A stretch of DNA of 25,387 bases from Cyclostephanos tholiformis (GCA_036939975.1 JALLPB010000072.1:1-25387); one strand, 5' to 3'. Positions 1 through 10,164 are shown, numbered from the stretch's first letter. The notes: generated from the letters alone by a model not told the origin. Translations and numbers: made by a program.

Positions 1-118
1 TTAGTTGATTGTCAGATTGTGCATCGATCTTCTTTTGCATCGTTCAGCTAGAGTCCTTTTTCTGGTCTCTTCATCCTTCCTTTTCCGTTTCATGGCTACG
101 CCATGAATCATTGGGGGG
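1..118 (+). mobile_element. Possible 3' tail of another copia-like element
   Basis: This stretch has no coding frame that can be recognised. It ends in a run of six G at 113-118 followed directly by TG. The same arrangement (six G then TG) marks the polypurine tract and 3' LTR start of the downstream element at 7501-7508. That suggests 1-118 is the internal 3' end of a second element that shares the LTR at 119-291. The sequence itself is not obviously similar to 7380-7506, so an unrelated flank with a chance G-run is the main alternative. Confidence 0.3.
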
Positions 119-291
119 TGTTCGTATGTAGAGCCCTAAGTACTCTAGTCCTCACTCTTCTCCTCTATCGCTCCCTATCGTGTAGTTAGGGACTCTGGGA
201 CGTGAGGAGACTGACAGTTTTACTATTCATACCAGTTATCGCTTACTTACTTTAGCAACTAAACTAAGTGCTCACTTACCTGTGACCTGCA
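119..291 (+). repeat. 5' LTR
   Basis: The segment starts with TG and ends with CA and is 173 bp long. Its last 65 bp (227-291) match 7523-7588 with one substitution and one single-base indel. The first about 108 bp are mostly absent from the 3' copy; only a TGTAGTT-like start at 181 resembles the 3' LTR start. The LTR may therefore begin at 119 (after a G-run) or at 181. It ends inside a 12-bp palindrome, GACCTGCAGGTC (284-295). Confidence 0.7.
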
Positions 292-302
292 GGTCATGAG
301 CC
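292..302 (+). other. Candidate primer-binding site
   Basis: Directly after the LTR comes GGTCATGAGCC. Its reverse complement, GGCTCATGACC, reads as a seven-base anticodon loop containing CAT between two paired GG/CC bases. Copia-type elements are known to prime from the anticodon arm of a methionine tRNA (half-tRNA priming), and this fits that pattern better than a 3'-CCA primer. The exact tRNA cannot be named without the host tRNA set. Confidence 0.4.
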
Positions 303-817
303 TTACTCTGAGTTCGGAGGATCGGCCTCCCTAGCAGCCTGATTGTTCCTGCACTCCCTTCCTCTGCCCCGAGCCATGCCTACCCATCTCGGTGGCATCC
401 CACAGAGCACTTAGTTCCCCCCTGCCCTTGCCGGCACTGTTTCCCTCTTTCCCTTGGCATCGCTGTCAAGTCAAGTAAAAAAATCTCTATGTCCAGCTCG
501 GCTCTGCCACTGGATGATGCCCAATGCCAAGACCTTCTTCATCATCAGATCATTGCTCTCATTGCACTCGGCGAACACGCGGGTCTCGAATCCCCCATAT
601 ACATCGCCTAAGCCTCCGACCCTTGGGATATCTGGCAACCATCCCTGGGTGCCTGCCTCTTCAACAGTGAGATAATTATTTGGGTTCAATTCTTCCACCT
701 TCACGGCCACTAGCTACGCACGGGTCCACGCTTTGCCAAAGGATCCATCATCTTTCCCGTTGAGCTCTGGAACACTACCAATCCCTGCCAGGATCCCACT
801 CCTTCAGCACCTTAACC
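303..817 (+). other. Retrotransposon 5' leader
   Basis: This is the roughly 0.5-kb stretch between primer-binding site and the first Gag ATG. No frame stays open with convincing protein features. It would be the 5' untranslated leader and packaging region of the element. Short ORFs on both strands here look incidental. Confidence 0.4.
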
Positions 818-2793
818 ATGGATCCCATCAAAGAAAATATGCTCCCCTCCCCTCCCATGCCTCTGCCTGCTGGGGGGTCTTTCTCAAGCTCATCCAGCCA
901 ACCACCCCTTTTTCTGGTTGGTGTTGCTCCCCACACAGCCACCCAGCACAACCCTTCGACGTTGGCCACGTTGTTGGCCTCCAGATCCCTCCTCTCCCAG
1001 CTTGGACAACACTCGACTCCCTCCCAAACCTCCATCCCCGCCACTTACCAGCCATTCTCCAGGTCACCCCCCTTACCAGCCTTCGGCTACATTTACCTTG
1101 AGGCGTCCAAACGGATGCACCTGGATGCTCTGGTGGCATACTTTGACAGCTCGGGTCGTTCGGTTCACATCTTCCCCTGCGGCGATTTTAACCAATTCTT
1201 TCGCTCTAACCACCTTTGACCATGGGATATTGCCTTTCTCACCAACATCCCCCACCTTGGGTTCATCCTCGCATCGGGTCGCCGCATACTTTGGGACAAT
1301 GATTATAGTGGCAATGCGGGCCCCAACTTATCTTGGCTCCTGTCACTTCCGTCCAACCCTTCTGTTGGTTCTGCTCCCACGGCGGTGAACCCCTCCACAT
1401 GGCATTCACTCCACCCCAACGTTGGCACAAGATCTCGGCCTCCTCCTCCCTCCTTGGTGGCTCTCGCCCAATGCCCTGTTGATCCCGATGGCATGGACCC
1501 TTCTCTCCTTCAACCCACTGCTCCTGCGCCCCTCGCGTAAGTGGGGAGCCCTTCCAGCCTCAGCTCGGTGTCTCCCCTTACCACTTCCAATGGCACTTTG
1601 CCTTACAGGGGCCCACCGCGCCACCACCCCTACTCTTGCCCTCTGGGGTTCATTCCATCAGGCGACCTCTTGGTGGTATCCTCCGCCACGGGCTCCCTCC
1701 AACCCGCCTCATCTAGCTCCTCCGGCACCACCCCTGCGCTAGCCATACCTCCTATTACTCCTCCAATGCCCGAGGTCACCATCAAAGACAAGCCCTCCGA
1801 TCTGGGGATCAAGCCCATCAAGGAAAAGGATTCCTGGATCAATGCCAGGACAATCATCGACGCTTGTCTCCGCCGGGCCCAATACTGGTCTGGTCCGGAC
1901 GGCAAACTCATCACAACATCCGACAATGCGGCGGCCAGCGGATGGTGGGAGGAGGTCCTAGCCTTCTACTGCGAGCCCACGGTCTCTGATCTCTTTGTTG
2001 GTGAAATGTGATTCGATGGCAAGGGTTTCAAGCTGATTGACTACATCGAGCACCAAATCCACCCATCTGGGGTGGTCGACTTGTTGGGCTATATCTTCGA
2101 TCTCATCAATATCAAGCAGTCTGACAATGAACCAGTTGTCTCCCTCAAGGCCCGTTTTTCGATGGCATTCTCTTCCCTTAAAAATGGGGGGAATCACGAT
2201 TGATTCTGCACTCCAGGTTGGCTTCATGCTTTGCGCCCTTTTATCTCACTACCATGCAGTGGTCCAGGAATTTTGCCTCGGCCACCATCCTCTGACATTG
2301 GCCTCCCTCCAAACAGTGGTCGACCAGTGTATCAACTACAATAAGGACCCCTTCCTGGGCCCCATGGGCAAAGATGGCAAACTACCTTGCCCATCCCCTT
2401 CGGCCAATGCAGCAGGCGCAGGTTCTGGCAATGGCGAGAATGCCTATGAGGCCCTAGGGGCTAAATCCTTCAACTACCACGTGGGCTAGTGGAAGAATGC
2501 GCTCGTGGCGAACAAAGGCAAGTGCATGTTCTGTCATGGCACCTCTTGAACCCCTGACCATAAAAGTCGCAACTGCCCCATCCTTAAGAAATTAGGCCTT
2601 CAACTAGCCAAACGTTCCGACATGGCCCACCAGGAGGCAGCCTCCAGGGTCACTGCACGGGTCGCCCCTACCCCTTCTGCCCCTACCCCTGCTCCGGCTC
2701 CACCCCCAGTGCCTCTGTTTCCATCAGACATGGCAGGCGGATCTACTGTTCTCCCCGGCGGTTTCTCAGTGGCTGCAGAACTGGACGCATAAA
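818..2793 (+). pseudogene. Copia Gag pseudogene with zinc-knuckle remnant
   Basis: Gag is the nucleocapsid protein that would package element RNA. The chosen start is the ATG at 818 in a good context (ACCATGG); its Pro/Ser-rich N-terminus runs in frame 2. That frame continues through stops near 1217, 1538 and 2009. A conserved-looking stretch lies at about 1780-2180, including KEKDSWINA and a Trp-rich WWEEVLAFYCEP segment. Near 2185 the coding sense shifts to frame 3 (LQVGFMLCALLSHYHAVVQE) and runs on past a stop at 2487. A zinc-knuckle-like Cys-x2-Cys...His-x4-Cys arrangement follows at about 2523-2575, interrupted by a TGA between the second Cys and the His. A Pro-rich tail ends at a TAA near 2791. 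The protein is not expressible as one chain. Confidence 0.75.
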
Positions 2794-4830
2794 ACTCTGG
2801 CGATGACTATGACTATGAGGGGAAGGCACATGGGGTTATGTACACCAACGGGGTCCCCGCTCAACCTAAGACTCACTCTCACGACTACCTCAATCCTTTA
2901 GCATCTTGCTGCCAGGCTTGCGCGGACCTGCCTCCACCCACTCCCTCAGCACCACAACTTCCCAACTTCATGGGGGGCACTCCTCGCCTTGCCGACCAAC
3001 CAGCCATCCACTCAGCATCCATGTCCTCTACCGTGCGCCCGGCCTCCAGTCAACCCTGTGGCGTCAACACGGTCTATCTCCATAAGGCCGTGCTGGCCCT
3101 CCTTCAGGACCCTTACTCTCCAGCCGCTTCCATTCCCGGTCAACATGACACCCACATCTCCCTTCTGGTCGCCGACTTGGGCGCCACCAACCACATGCTC
3201 CCGGACAAAACCGCCTTTGTCTCATACCGCCCGGTTGAGGGCCGTCGCGTGCGCATGGGCAATAATTCCTTTGCACCTATCAGGGGCCATGGTACGGCCA
3301 TCATCTCTCTGAATGGTAAGAAAATACTCATTCGGAACTGCCTGCATGTTCCGGATCTCCGTAAACCTCTCTACAGTCTCCAGGCTCATCGGCAACAGCG
3401 CGGATGCGGTCACATCGCCATGTACGGTCTTGGGTTTCACGTCTTCTTTCACAACTTCATCCTTGATGTGGACACCTCTATGGACTGCCATCTCACCTAC
3501 ACATCCCTTGGTCGATCTGTGGGTCTCTGCAAGCTTGACTACGTTCAGCCGACTCAGATCTTGCCTTTGCCCCCGTCTGCCACACCCATCACCATCAAAC
3601 CCAACAACGATGATGCCTCAGACAGTCCGCCAGCAGCCTCACCCACTCCTGCTTCGACTCGTCTCCTTGTTTGCATGCCAGAGGATGACATACGCTCCAA
3701 ACTCCACGACCCTAATACCACCCTCCCCCCGATCCGGCCCTGCAACACCCCCAACCCATCCAACACAAAATCTCACTGGACAGCGGAGGAGCTTCATCAC
3801 ATCACGGGTGCCAACATTTCCGAAACTACAAGCACCTTATCTCCGCTTCAAAGGACGGCTCCTTCATTGATAATGGCGAATTCCCTCTCTCCCTTGGTGC
3901 CTTCATCTCCATCCCATGCGCGCGTGGTGGTGGTCAAATCGATTGCCTCCAATACCACTACCTTGATGTCATTCACTTGGATATCACCTTTGGCGACTGC
4001 ATCTCAGTCGGTGGTTTCAAATATGCTCTCATCTTTGTCAATCAGGCGACCCATTCCAACAACTGGTGCTTTGGTTTAAAATCACTCCAACATGAGGATC
4101 TCATCGCAGCATTCCTCGCATTTTGCTCGGAGGCAGGAGGTCTTCCCACACAGTTCCATTGCAACTGCGATGAGAAACTGTTTGGCAGTCATATTTGCTC
4201 ATTCCTCCATCTTAACGGTCATCTATCATTGCGACACCCGCTGGCTGCCAATCTGCCAATGGTCTTGTTGAATCCCATTGGAAAATTATGGTCCATATGT
4301 CACGTGCCTATCTAACGGAAAAGCAGATGCCTCGCACATTCTGGTACTTCGCAGTTAAGCATTCCGCTTGGATGATGAACATGATCCCTGGCACCTACTG
4401 GGGCCAGCTTGCGTCACCCTTCATGCTCGTGCATGGTGTGCACCCGGACCAAAGAACTTGGCTTCCTATCTTCTCACTGTGCTACTTCCACCATGACAAG
4501 GACAGTGATGCCTCATGTTCCAAGCACCAAGCACACACCCTTGATGGCATTGTCATTGGCCGCTCCTCTACCTCAAATGCTATTCTCATCTACAACCCAA
4601 GCACCCAGCAATACTACGAGCCAGACAGCTACCGCCTTGATGCCTACCGCCTTCCGTCCTCTGTGTACCCTTCCATTATATATGGTGGGGGTCTCTTCGT
4701 CTCCCTCCATCGCGATAACTCCCCGCCTGCTTTGGAACCCTACCCCCGGGAACTCCCGTCCTCAAGCAGGTGGCCACGGACTCCGATACTGATACTCAAA
4801 TTTCGGGAACTGTCATGGACATTCCGATGA
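2794..4830 (+). pseudogene. Copia protease-integrase pseudogene
   Basis: In frame 3 the aspartic protease is recognisable at about 3165-3230: its active site reads DLGATNHM, where copia proteases have D-S/T-G, so the residue after the catalytic Asp (3174) is Leu (3177). The typical IRNCLHVPDLRKPLYS segment follows at about 3330. A GAG-pre-integrase segment (HWTAEELHHITG) at about 3775 is in frame 3; near 3820 the coding sense moves to frame 2. There it gives the integrase core with the first Asp in HLDITFGD (3980) and the second in CDEKLFG (4169). Near 4215 it moves to frame 1, where the catalytic Glu lies in NGLVESHWK (4270-4272). The integrase triad is therefore still encoded, but split by two frame changes. 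The C-terminal integrase region runs to a stop at 4828. Confidence 0.85.
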
Positions 4831-5030
4831 ACCTGTTGAAAGAACTTGACCCTGTCATGTTCATTTGTTGTAAACGTTATTGTTGGCCGGGTGGCCTCGC
4901 CCGGTGATGGTGTGATAGCAAAATTTCCTCTTACTAGCTTTGTACTATCCTATTCGTCATTCTACAAACTATGATATGAAAACATGGGGAAATACTAAAC
5001 AAAACTAATTGGGTGGCTCCATCCCTTTCC
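4831..5030 (+). other. Retrotransposon spacer between integrase and linker domain
   Basis: About 200 bp with no sustained frame. It is more AT-rich than the rest of the element, in particular 4910-5010. It could be a decayed coding stretch or a small insertion; no duplicated flanks were seen that would prove an insertion. Confidence 0.3.
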
Positions 5031-7490
5031 AAATCAGGACTCCTTTCCTGGGACTCCTGAGACTTGTGTCTTTTAGTATGAGTTATAAACCACAACAGGA
5101 CCCGCACACCTCTCCGCACTATCTCATTCAGTTTGATGATGGCTTCACCCAGTCTGTCCCCACTTCCAAATTGGAGGCCCTCATTCCAAAACCTGCCGTT
5201 GATGCATCGGATGCCTCCCATCTTCTCCCGCCGTTTCTACGTGTTAACTCCAAGATCACATACAAACACAAGGGAAGATATCACAAAGGCTTCCTAACCC
5301 AGATGCCAGAGGGTGGTTATTGCTTTCGCTACAAATCTCATATCAACAAGAAACGCCCCGACTGGAGCGTTCCCCTTTCAAATCTCCCCTCGACCTGGCA
5401 CCACCTCTGTCTCGATGGTCTTCAGCTTCGGGGCCACTCAGCATCGTCATTCATCCGGGGCTCCACGGATCCACATGACATTGCGAACTTTGTCAGCACC
5501 ACGGGCCTCGTGTGGGAGTGTCCCCGCTCCCTCCTCACCGCTCTCTCGGTGGCTTTGCAGTTTTCGCAAGGAGAAGACTGCCCTCAAATCTCTGGACATG
5601 TACGACAAAATATCCCTTACAGACTACCAAGCTCTTTGCGAAAAGGGAGCTCCTTGTGCCATCCCCACTATGTGCGTCCTCAGAGTTAAACCGGATGAAC
5701 TGCTTAACCCCCACAGGGCAAAAGCCAGGATTGTTGTCCTGGGCAACCACAAAGACAGAATCTTGACTAAGACCGACAAATATGCCCCGGTTCTTCGGGT
5801 GGACACAATGCAACTTCTTGTGTGCATGGCTGTTGAGCAACGCTGCAAACTCCGCCAGGGCAACTGCAAGAATGCATTCTGCCATGGCATTCTCCCTCCA
5901 GATGAACTCACAATTGTCAAACTTCCCATTGGTGATCTCAATGCGAAGAAAGATGAATATTGGCTTTTCAAGAAAACACTATATGGCCTCCGTTGCAGCC
6001 CACGACATTGGTATGTGAAAATCATGTCAATTTTGGAATCACTCGGCCTCAAACAGAATGCATACGACCCATGCCTCTTCAGCAGGAGGGTTTAGATCCT
6101 GACGACTCCGCTGACACCCCCACCAAGGCTCAGCTTACCCTCAGTCTCTATGTTGACAACTTCATATATTTCTCTCCAGACTCCATGGTATAACACAAAT
6201 TTCAATGCCTCCTCCAGCAATGGATTGTGGTAGACTTCATGGGCAATGTTGAATGGTTCCTTAGTACTCATTTCCAGTGGTTGGTTGGCCCTGAGGCAGT
6301 TAAAGTCCATCTCAGTCAATCTGGGTTTGCATCACACCTTGTCAAAGTGCACGACGTTCACCTGTGCAACGTTACTCCTGATGCGACCCCTTACCAATCC
6401 GGTATACCATTGACGCTATCCCTGAATCCAAAGAAGCTGATGATTCTCCTACACTCGTCACACAGCATTGTAAATACCAGAGAATTGTTGGTTCCATTGG
6501 GTGGCTCGCCAACAGCACATGCCCCGATCTAGCCCCTTCCCACTCCTTTCTCTCCGCATGTAACAACAAACCCTTGCAGAGCCATCTCAACGCGGCCCTC
6601 TACGTCCTCCATTACATTCATTCAACCATGGATTATGGCCTCTCCTACTACTCTGAAAAAGGTGATCCCCTCCATACCTACATGTCATACCCACCTTCCT
6701 CGGACACAGAGGCTTACCACGATGCTCTCCCCCCCTCTTTGACAGATGCACACCATTGCCTCTCAACTTACAGTGATGTTTGCTGGGGCTCCCAAATAGG
6801 CAATGCCATTCGTGAGAGCATTGAACTACCATTGTTCAAGTCTGCAGCATGAGCAGGGCTATCATCTTTTGATCGGGTGGTCCTATAACGTGGAAAGCAG
6901 AATGGCAGGAGAGGATGGCACTCGGCTCTTGTAAGGCAGTAATTCGTGCCACCAACCTCAGCTCTTGCCTCACCCTCAACGCATGGACCTTGATCAACCA
7001 CCTCTCAACGAATGGGTACCCCATCCACGATACATCATCTCCCACTCCCATTTGGAATGACAACGATGCCTCCGTCAGGTGGTGCCACAACATGACCTCC
7101 AAAGGCAACCGCCACATCGAACTCAGAGAAAACTCGACTCGTGAATAGATCAGTGACGGATCCATCACGGTTTCCCATGTCAATGGGAAGCTCAATCCCT
7201 CCAACATCTTCATGAAAGAAATGCGTGATGGGGCCAACTTCCATCGTCTACATGACTCCTTTATGTCTCGGGCTTCCACCTTCCTGTGGCACATCTTTCT
7301 ATCTTCTTGTCTTCCCCAACCTAACATGGCCCAACCGGCCCCGGCTGCCCAGTCGGCAACCTACTCTCCCGGACTTCTCGATGTTCTTCTATCACACTTG
7401 ACATTCCACACTCCCTCTCTTATTTGCTGCCTTTCCCATGCAGGCCGCTCTATCTTATCATGTGTCACTACTCTTGGCAAGACACTATGA
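5031..7490 (+). pseudogene. Copia linker, reverse transcriptase and RNase H pseudogene
   Basis: Frame 2 from about 5080 encodes a hydrophilic linker with two beta-rich segments (YLIQFDDGFTQSV and ITYKHKGRYHKGFL). RT follows in frame 3 from about 5550 (KARIVVLGNHKD, then QGNCKNAFCHG, then LYGLRCSPRHWY). The first catalytic Asp of copia RT is expected where the sequence has Asn (AAC, 5862-5864). The YVDD box, in frame 2 after a shift near 6085, reads LYVDNF, with Asn at 6158-6160. RNase H starts in frame 1 near 6574 (TYSDVCWGSQIGNAI) and moves to frame 3. There the usual SCEAE motif reads GSCKAV, so Glu is replaced by Lys (6933-6935); WNDNDASVRW and KGNRHIELRE follow. Stops lie at 6191 and 7146. 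The frame ends at 7488-7490, just before the polypurine tract. Enzymatic activity is not expected. Confidence 0.88.
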
Positions 7491-7498
7491 GTGATAGT

Positions 7499-7506
7499 AT
7501 GGGGGG
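7499..7506 (+). other. Polypurine tract
   Basis: ATGGGGGG lies directly before the TG that opens the 3' LTR and nine bases after the last pol stop codon. This is the expected place for the primer of plus-strand DNA synthesis. The same G-run-plus-TG pattern occurs at 113-120. Confidence 0.65.
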
Positions 7507-7588
7507 TGTAGTTGTACTATACTCATACCAGTTATCGCTTACTTACTTTAGCAACCTAAACTAAGTGCTCACTCACCTGTGACCTGCA
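7507..7588 (+). repeat. 3' LTR, shortened
   Basis: The segment starts TG, ends CA and is 82 bp long. It matches the end of the 5' LTR (227-291) almost perfectly over 65-66 bp. About 90 bp present at the start of the 5' LTR are missing, which points either to a deletion after insertion or to a different origin of the two ends (for example recombination between related elements). Confidence 0.7.
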
Positions 7589-8648
7589 GGTTTAGCGAAA
7601 ATGTAGGACTTCCTACAGTAGTTTAGCCAAAAAATTATCTATTTCCATAATGTGAGGTTTGCAATGTATTTTTTTTTAGCTAGGTGGCCTCGGGGCAAAT
7701 TTTAATATGAAGGGATATTTGGGGCTTAAATAATTTTCTTTGGCCAAAATCTACTATCAATTCCTTGCTCGGTTCAATCTTTCAGTGGATAGAGGGTAGG
7801 TAAATTGGCGAGGCACCCCCCCCCCCTGATTGGCGAGAAGAAGAGACCAAAAAAATCTATTATATTTTATCTTATTATTATAAGAGAAGACTCCCTCCCC
7901 CGGTGATGCTGCTGCCACCTTTGTCCCTTCCCCCCCCCACCACCAGCCTCCACCACTGCACCCAAACTCCCTACCCCGGCCTGCCCCTTCGTCTCCCCCC
8001 CATTGGTGTGGATTGAAGATGAAGAGGTGGGGGGGTCATCGTCATCCTTGTTGTCATCGAGTACCACACCTGCATGCATCTTTGGGGTTGATGGGCGGAG
8101 GGGGGGAGATGGGGCATCAGAAACAGAATTATGCCCCATATTATAATCGAATTTTGTTAAATGGGACAAAAAATCCTTTAAACGGACTTATATTTTGCTT
8201 TTCTCTTTTGTATGTATGTATATTACCCTCATATTGCATCTTTGCATCGAATCGGAAATAAATTTTGATTATTCTTATTTCGCAACAACTTTCTATGTCC
8301 CAGAAGAGAAATCCCTTGTCTATGAGTTGTGATACGTGAAAATAATAAAAATATTAAGTTTTTAATTCACTTTTCTTCCTTTTTCTTGTTTCATCTACCG
8401 TCAAACACGCAGTCATATGATTTTCCCACGACATGGATTCGCGTGAGTATCTCGAAAATTGTCTATTTTTAATGAGTGTATAGTTCCTATGTTTTCATTG
8501 TTTCTGAGATTTTTTTGGCGCAGTGTGCCCTTGCCGCCCCTTTTTGGAGTAGTTTCTGCGTGGGTAGCCTACGGTGAGTCGACACTTCTCCTTGGCTGCG
8601 TGACACAAAACACAAGAGCTCACAATTCCCGAACCATTCTCTGCCAAG
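7589..8648. other. AT-rich spacer without a recognised gene
   Basis: About 1 kb between the retrotransposon and the DNA transposon. It contains a run of ten C at about 7816-7825 and Pro/Ser/Gly-rich short frames around 7870-8170 on the minus strand that look like low-complexity artefacts. A GTGAGTATC site at about 8441 and a CAG at about 8520 could bound an upstream intron of the transposase gene, but joining them runs into a stop, so this is not supported. No terminal inverted repeat of the following element was found by eye. Confidence 0.4.
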
Positions 8649-10010
8649 ATGAAAGTCGTCTACAACCAAAGCAGTGTGAACCAAGCGCGTGATTCTCTTT
8701 GCGCTGCACAGCGGACTGTCAAGTACAGGTCCTTCACAACTGGGGAGAAGTTGCATCTTCTCCAACGCTTGATGCGTTAGTTGAGGGGGAGAAAGTCCCC
8801 CAAATTGTTGCTTCGTCTGCCATTGGCGTTTCTCTTTCTTGTGTCCTTGACTGGAGAATCAAGAAGGAGGCTCTTTCTGTGCACACAACCAAGGACAAGC
8901 TCAGCCTACCTCTTTCTGTGCACACAACCAAGGACAAGCTCAGCCTACACAAGGGCCCAGCGAGTATTCTCGACGAGGTGGAGCAGGAACTAGTAGAATA
9001 CATCCACCTGTGGCGTCAGAAGGGGTTCCCTGTGTCAAGGATGTCGATTGTGCGAAAGGTGGGGCAGCTGAGGCCCGATTTTGGCGAGAAGAGTCTTGCT
9101 GCGCGCAAGATGAGTGTCTCCCGCTTTCTTACGCGGAACCAGCTCACTCACCGTGTAGCGACCCACAAGGCTCAGCGCTGCCCAGGAGAGGTGCGCGACG
9201 AGGCCCTTGCCTACCTCGAGGTGCAAGTCCCCCGAGTGAATGATTCCTGCCGTCATCAGGACTTCATTCTAAACATGGATCAAACCCCCGTCTATCAGGC
9301 GATGGACGAGGGTGTAACCATCGATTTCGTCGGCGCACGCACTGTAAATCTTCGCACGTCAGCGAACGATAGCCAGCGCGTCACCGTCGCTGTCACGATC
9401 GCGGCGTCGGGCAAGCAGCTCAAGTCGATGATCGTTTTTAAAGGTGAGTTTGTATATCATCAGTTTTTCACAGAAAAAAGTTGCTCACCCTCCTCCCCTT
9501 CGTTCGTTTTTGCGCCGCTTAGGTAAGCGAGGGGCGACAATCGAGCGCCGCGAACTGCCCACCTACCCGGCTGACGCTATCTACAAGTGTCAGCCGAAGG
9601 CGTGGTTCTCGGAGGACATCATGATGGAATGGGTCGATGATGTCCTCGCGCCCTACGTTGCGACAGCCCCCCCCGGCATCATTCCCATCCTCTTCCTGGA
9701 CTCGTTCAAGGTCCATATGTTGGGGAGCGTCGTTTCGAAGATCCAGGCGCTCGGGGTGGAGGTGGAGTTCATCCCCCCCGGCTGCACCGGCCTCGTCCAG
9801 CCCGTGGATGTTGGCTACAACAAGGCTTTCAAGTGCAAGGTCAAGGACCAGTATTTTGACTGGTTAATGAAACAAGACCCTGACGCCCCAATCGCGAAAA
9901 CGACGCGACGCCAAGTTGTTGAGTGGATCCTTTCTGCCGAGAAGAACATCACCACTGAGGTGATCCGCAATGCCTGGCGCAAGACAGGATATGCGTACTT
10001 TTCGAAGTAG
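8649..10010 (+). CDS. pogo/Tigger-like DDD transposase, two exons, one apparent frameshift
   Basis: This would cut and paste a Tc1/mariner-superfamily element of the pogo branch. The start is the ATG at 8649 (MKVVYNQSS...). A segment SFTTGEKLHLLQR is followed by an apparent one-base deletion near 8768, after which the frame is that of LDALVEGEKVPQIV. An N-terminal helix-turn-helix and a CENP-B-like second one (VSRFLTRNQLTHRV, about 9116-9157) precede the catalytic domain. The first Asp is in NMDQTP (9278), the second in FLDSFKVH (9699), the third in GLVQPVDVGYNKAF (9807), with 35 residues between the last two. An intron, 9444-9522 (79 nt), has GTGAGT and TTAG ends and splices in phase to give VFKGKRGATIERRELP. 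A 39-bp in-frame duplication lies at 8871-8948. The stop is TAG at 10008 and AATAAA follows at 10025. With the frameshift the copy is probably inactive, unless it is an assembly error. Confidence 0.85.
8871..8948 (+). repeat. Exact 39-bp tandem duplication in the transposase gene
   Basis: Positions 8871-8909 and 8910-8948 are identical. Thirteen codons are repeated in frame, between the first helix-turn-helix and the CENP-B-like domain. The identity of the copies shows that the duplication is recent. Confidence 0.95.
9444..9522 (+). other. Intron in transposase gene
   Basis: The ends are GTGAGT and CCGCTTAG, the tract before the acceptor is pyrimidine-rich, and joining 9443 to 9523 restores the conserved FKGK segment in frame. 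Length is 79 nt. Confidence 0.88.
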
Positions 10011-10164
10011 TTGAGGGGGGGGGGAATAAATGCATATTAAAACGATGTCTAGTATTTATTTAAACTTAAATGATAGTAAACTTTAGCATTTACTATCATC
10101 ATTAAGAACACATTTAGTAAATTTAATTCGTATAAAACATGACGTGACTTAATTTAAATTGAAC
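10011..10164. terminator. Convergent 3' spacer with poly(A) signal and hairpin
   Basis: This 154-bp AT-rich spacer separates two convergent stop codons. It has ten G at 10015-10024, AATAAA at 10025-10030 for the + strand gene, and a perfect hairpin: ATGATAGTAAA (10070-10080), loop of eight, TTTACTATCAT (10089-10099). A role as bidirectional 3'-end or element-specific structure is inferred from position only. Confidence 0.5.

Larger units (their letters stand above)
119..7588 (+). mobile_element. Degenerate Ty1/copia LTR retrotransposon (CoDi-like)
   Basis: The domain order is Gag, zinc knuckle, protease, GAG-pre-integrase region, integrase, linker, reverse transcriptase, RNase H. Integrase lying before RT is diagnostic of Ty1/copia. 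LTR-like repeats flank it (119-291 and 7507-7588), with a candidate primer-binding site at 292 and a polypurine tract at 7501. Coding capacity is destroyed. The + strand frame changes near 2185, 3820, 4215, 5550, 6085, 6560 and 6850, and there are in-frame stops at about 1217, 1538, 2009, 2487, 2548, 2791, 6191 and 7146. Residues that should be catalytic are replaced in protease, RT and RNase H. The element cannot move autonomously but could be mobilised in trans. No target-site duplication is visible: the five bases on either side differ. Confidence 0.93.

Noticed and set aside
578..600. T-arm-like sequence GGGTCTCGAATCCCCC
   Set aside because: No matching acceptor, D or anticodon stems at tRNA distances; it lies in the retroelement leader.
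7867..8169. Minus-strand frame of 100 codons
   Set aside because: It starts at a non-ATG codon and is dominated by Gly, Asp and Ser from simple sequence; no motif.
9444..10010. Reading the transposase as two separate genes
   Set aside because: The break is a canonical 79-nt intron whose removal restores the conserved segment in phase.
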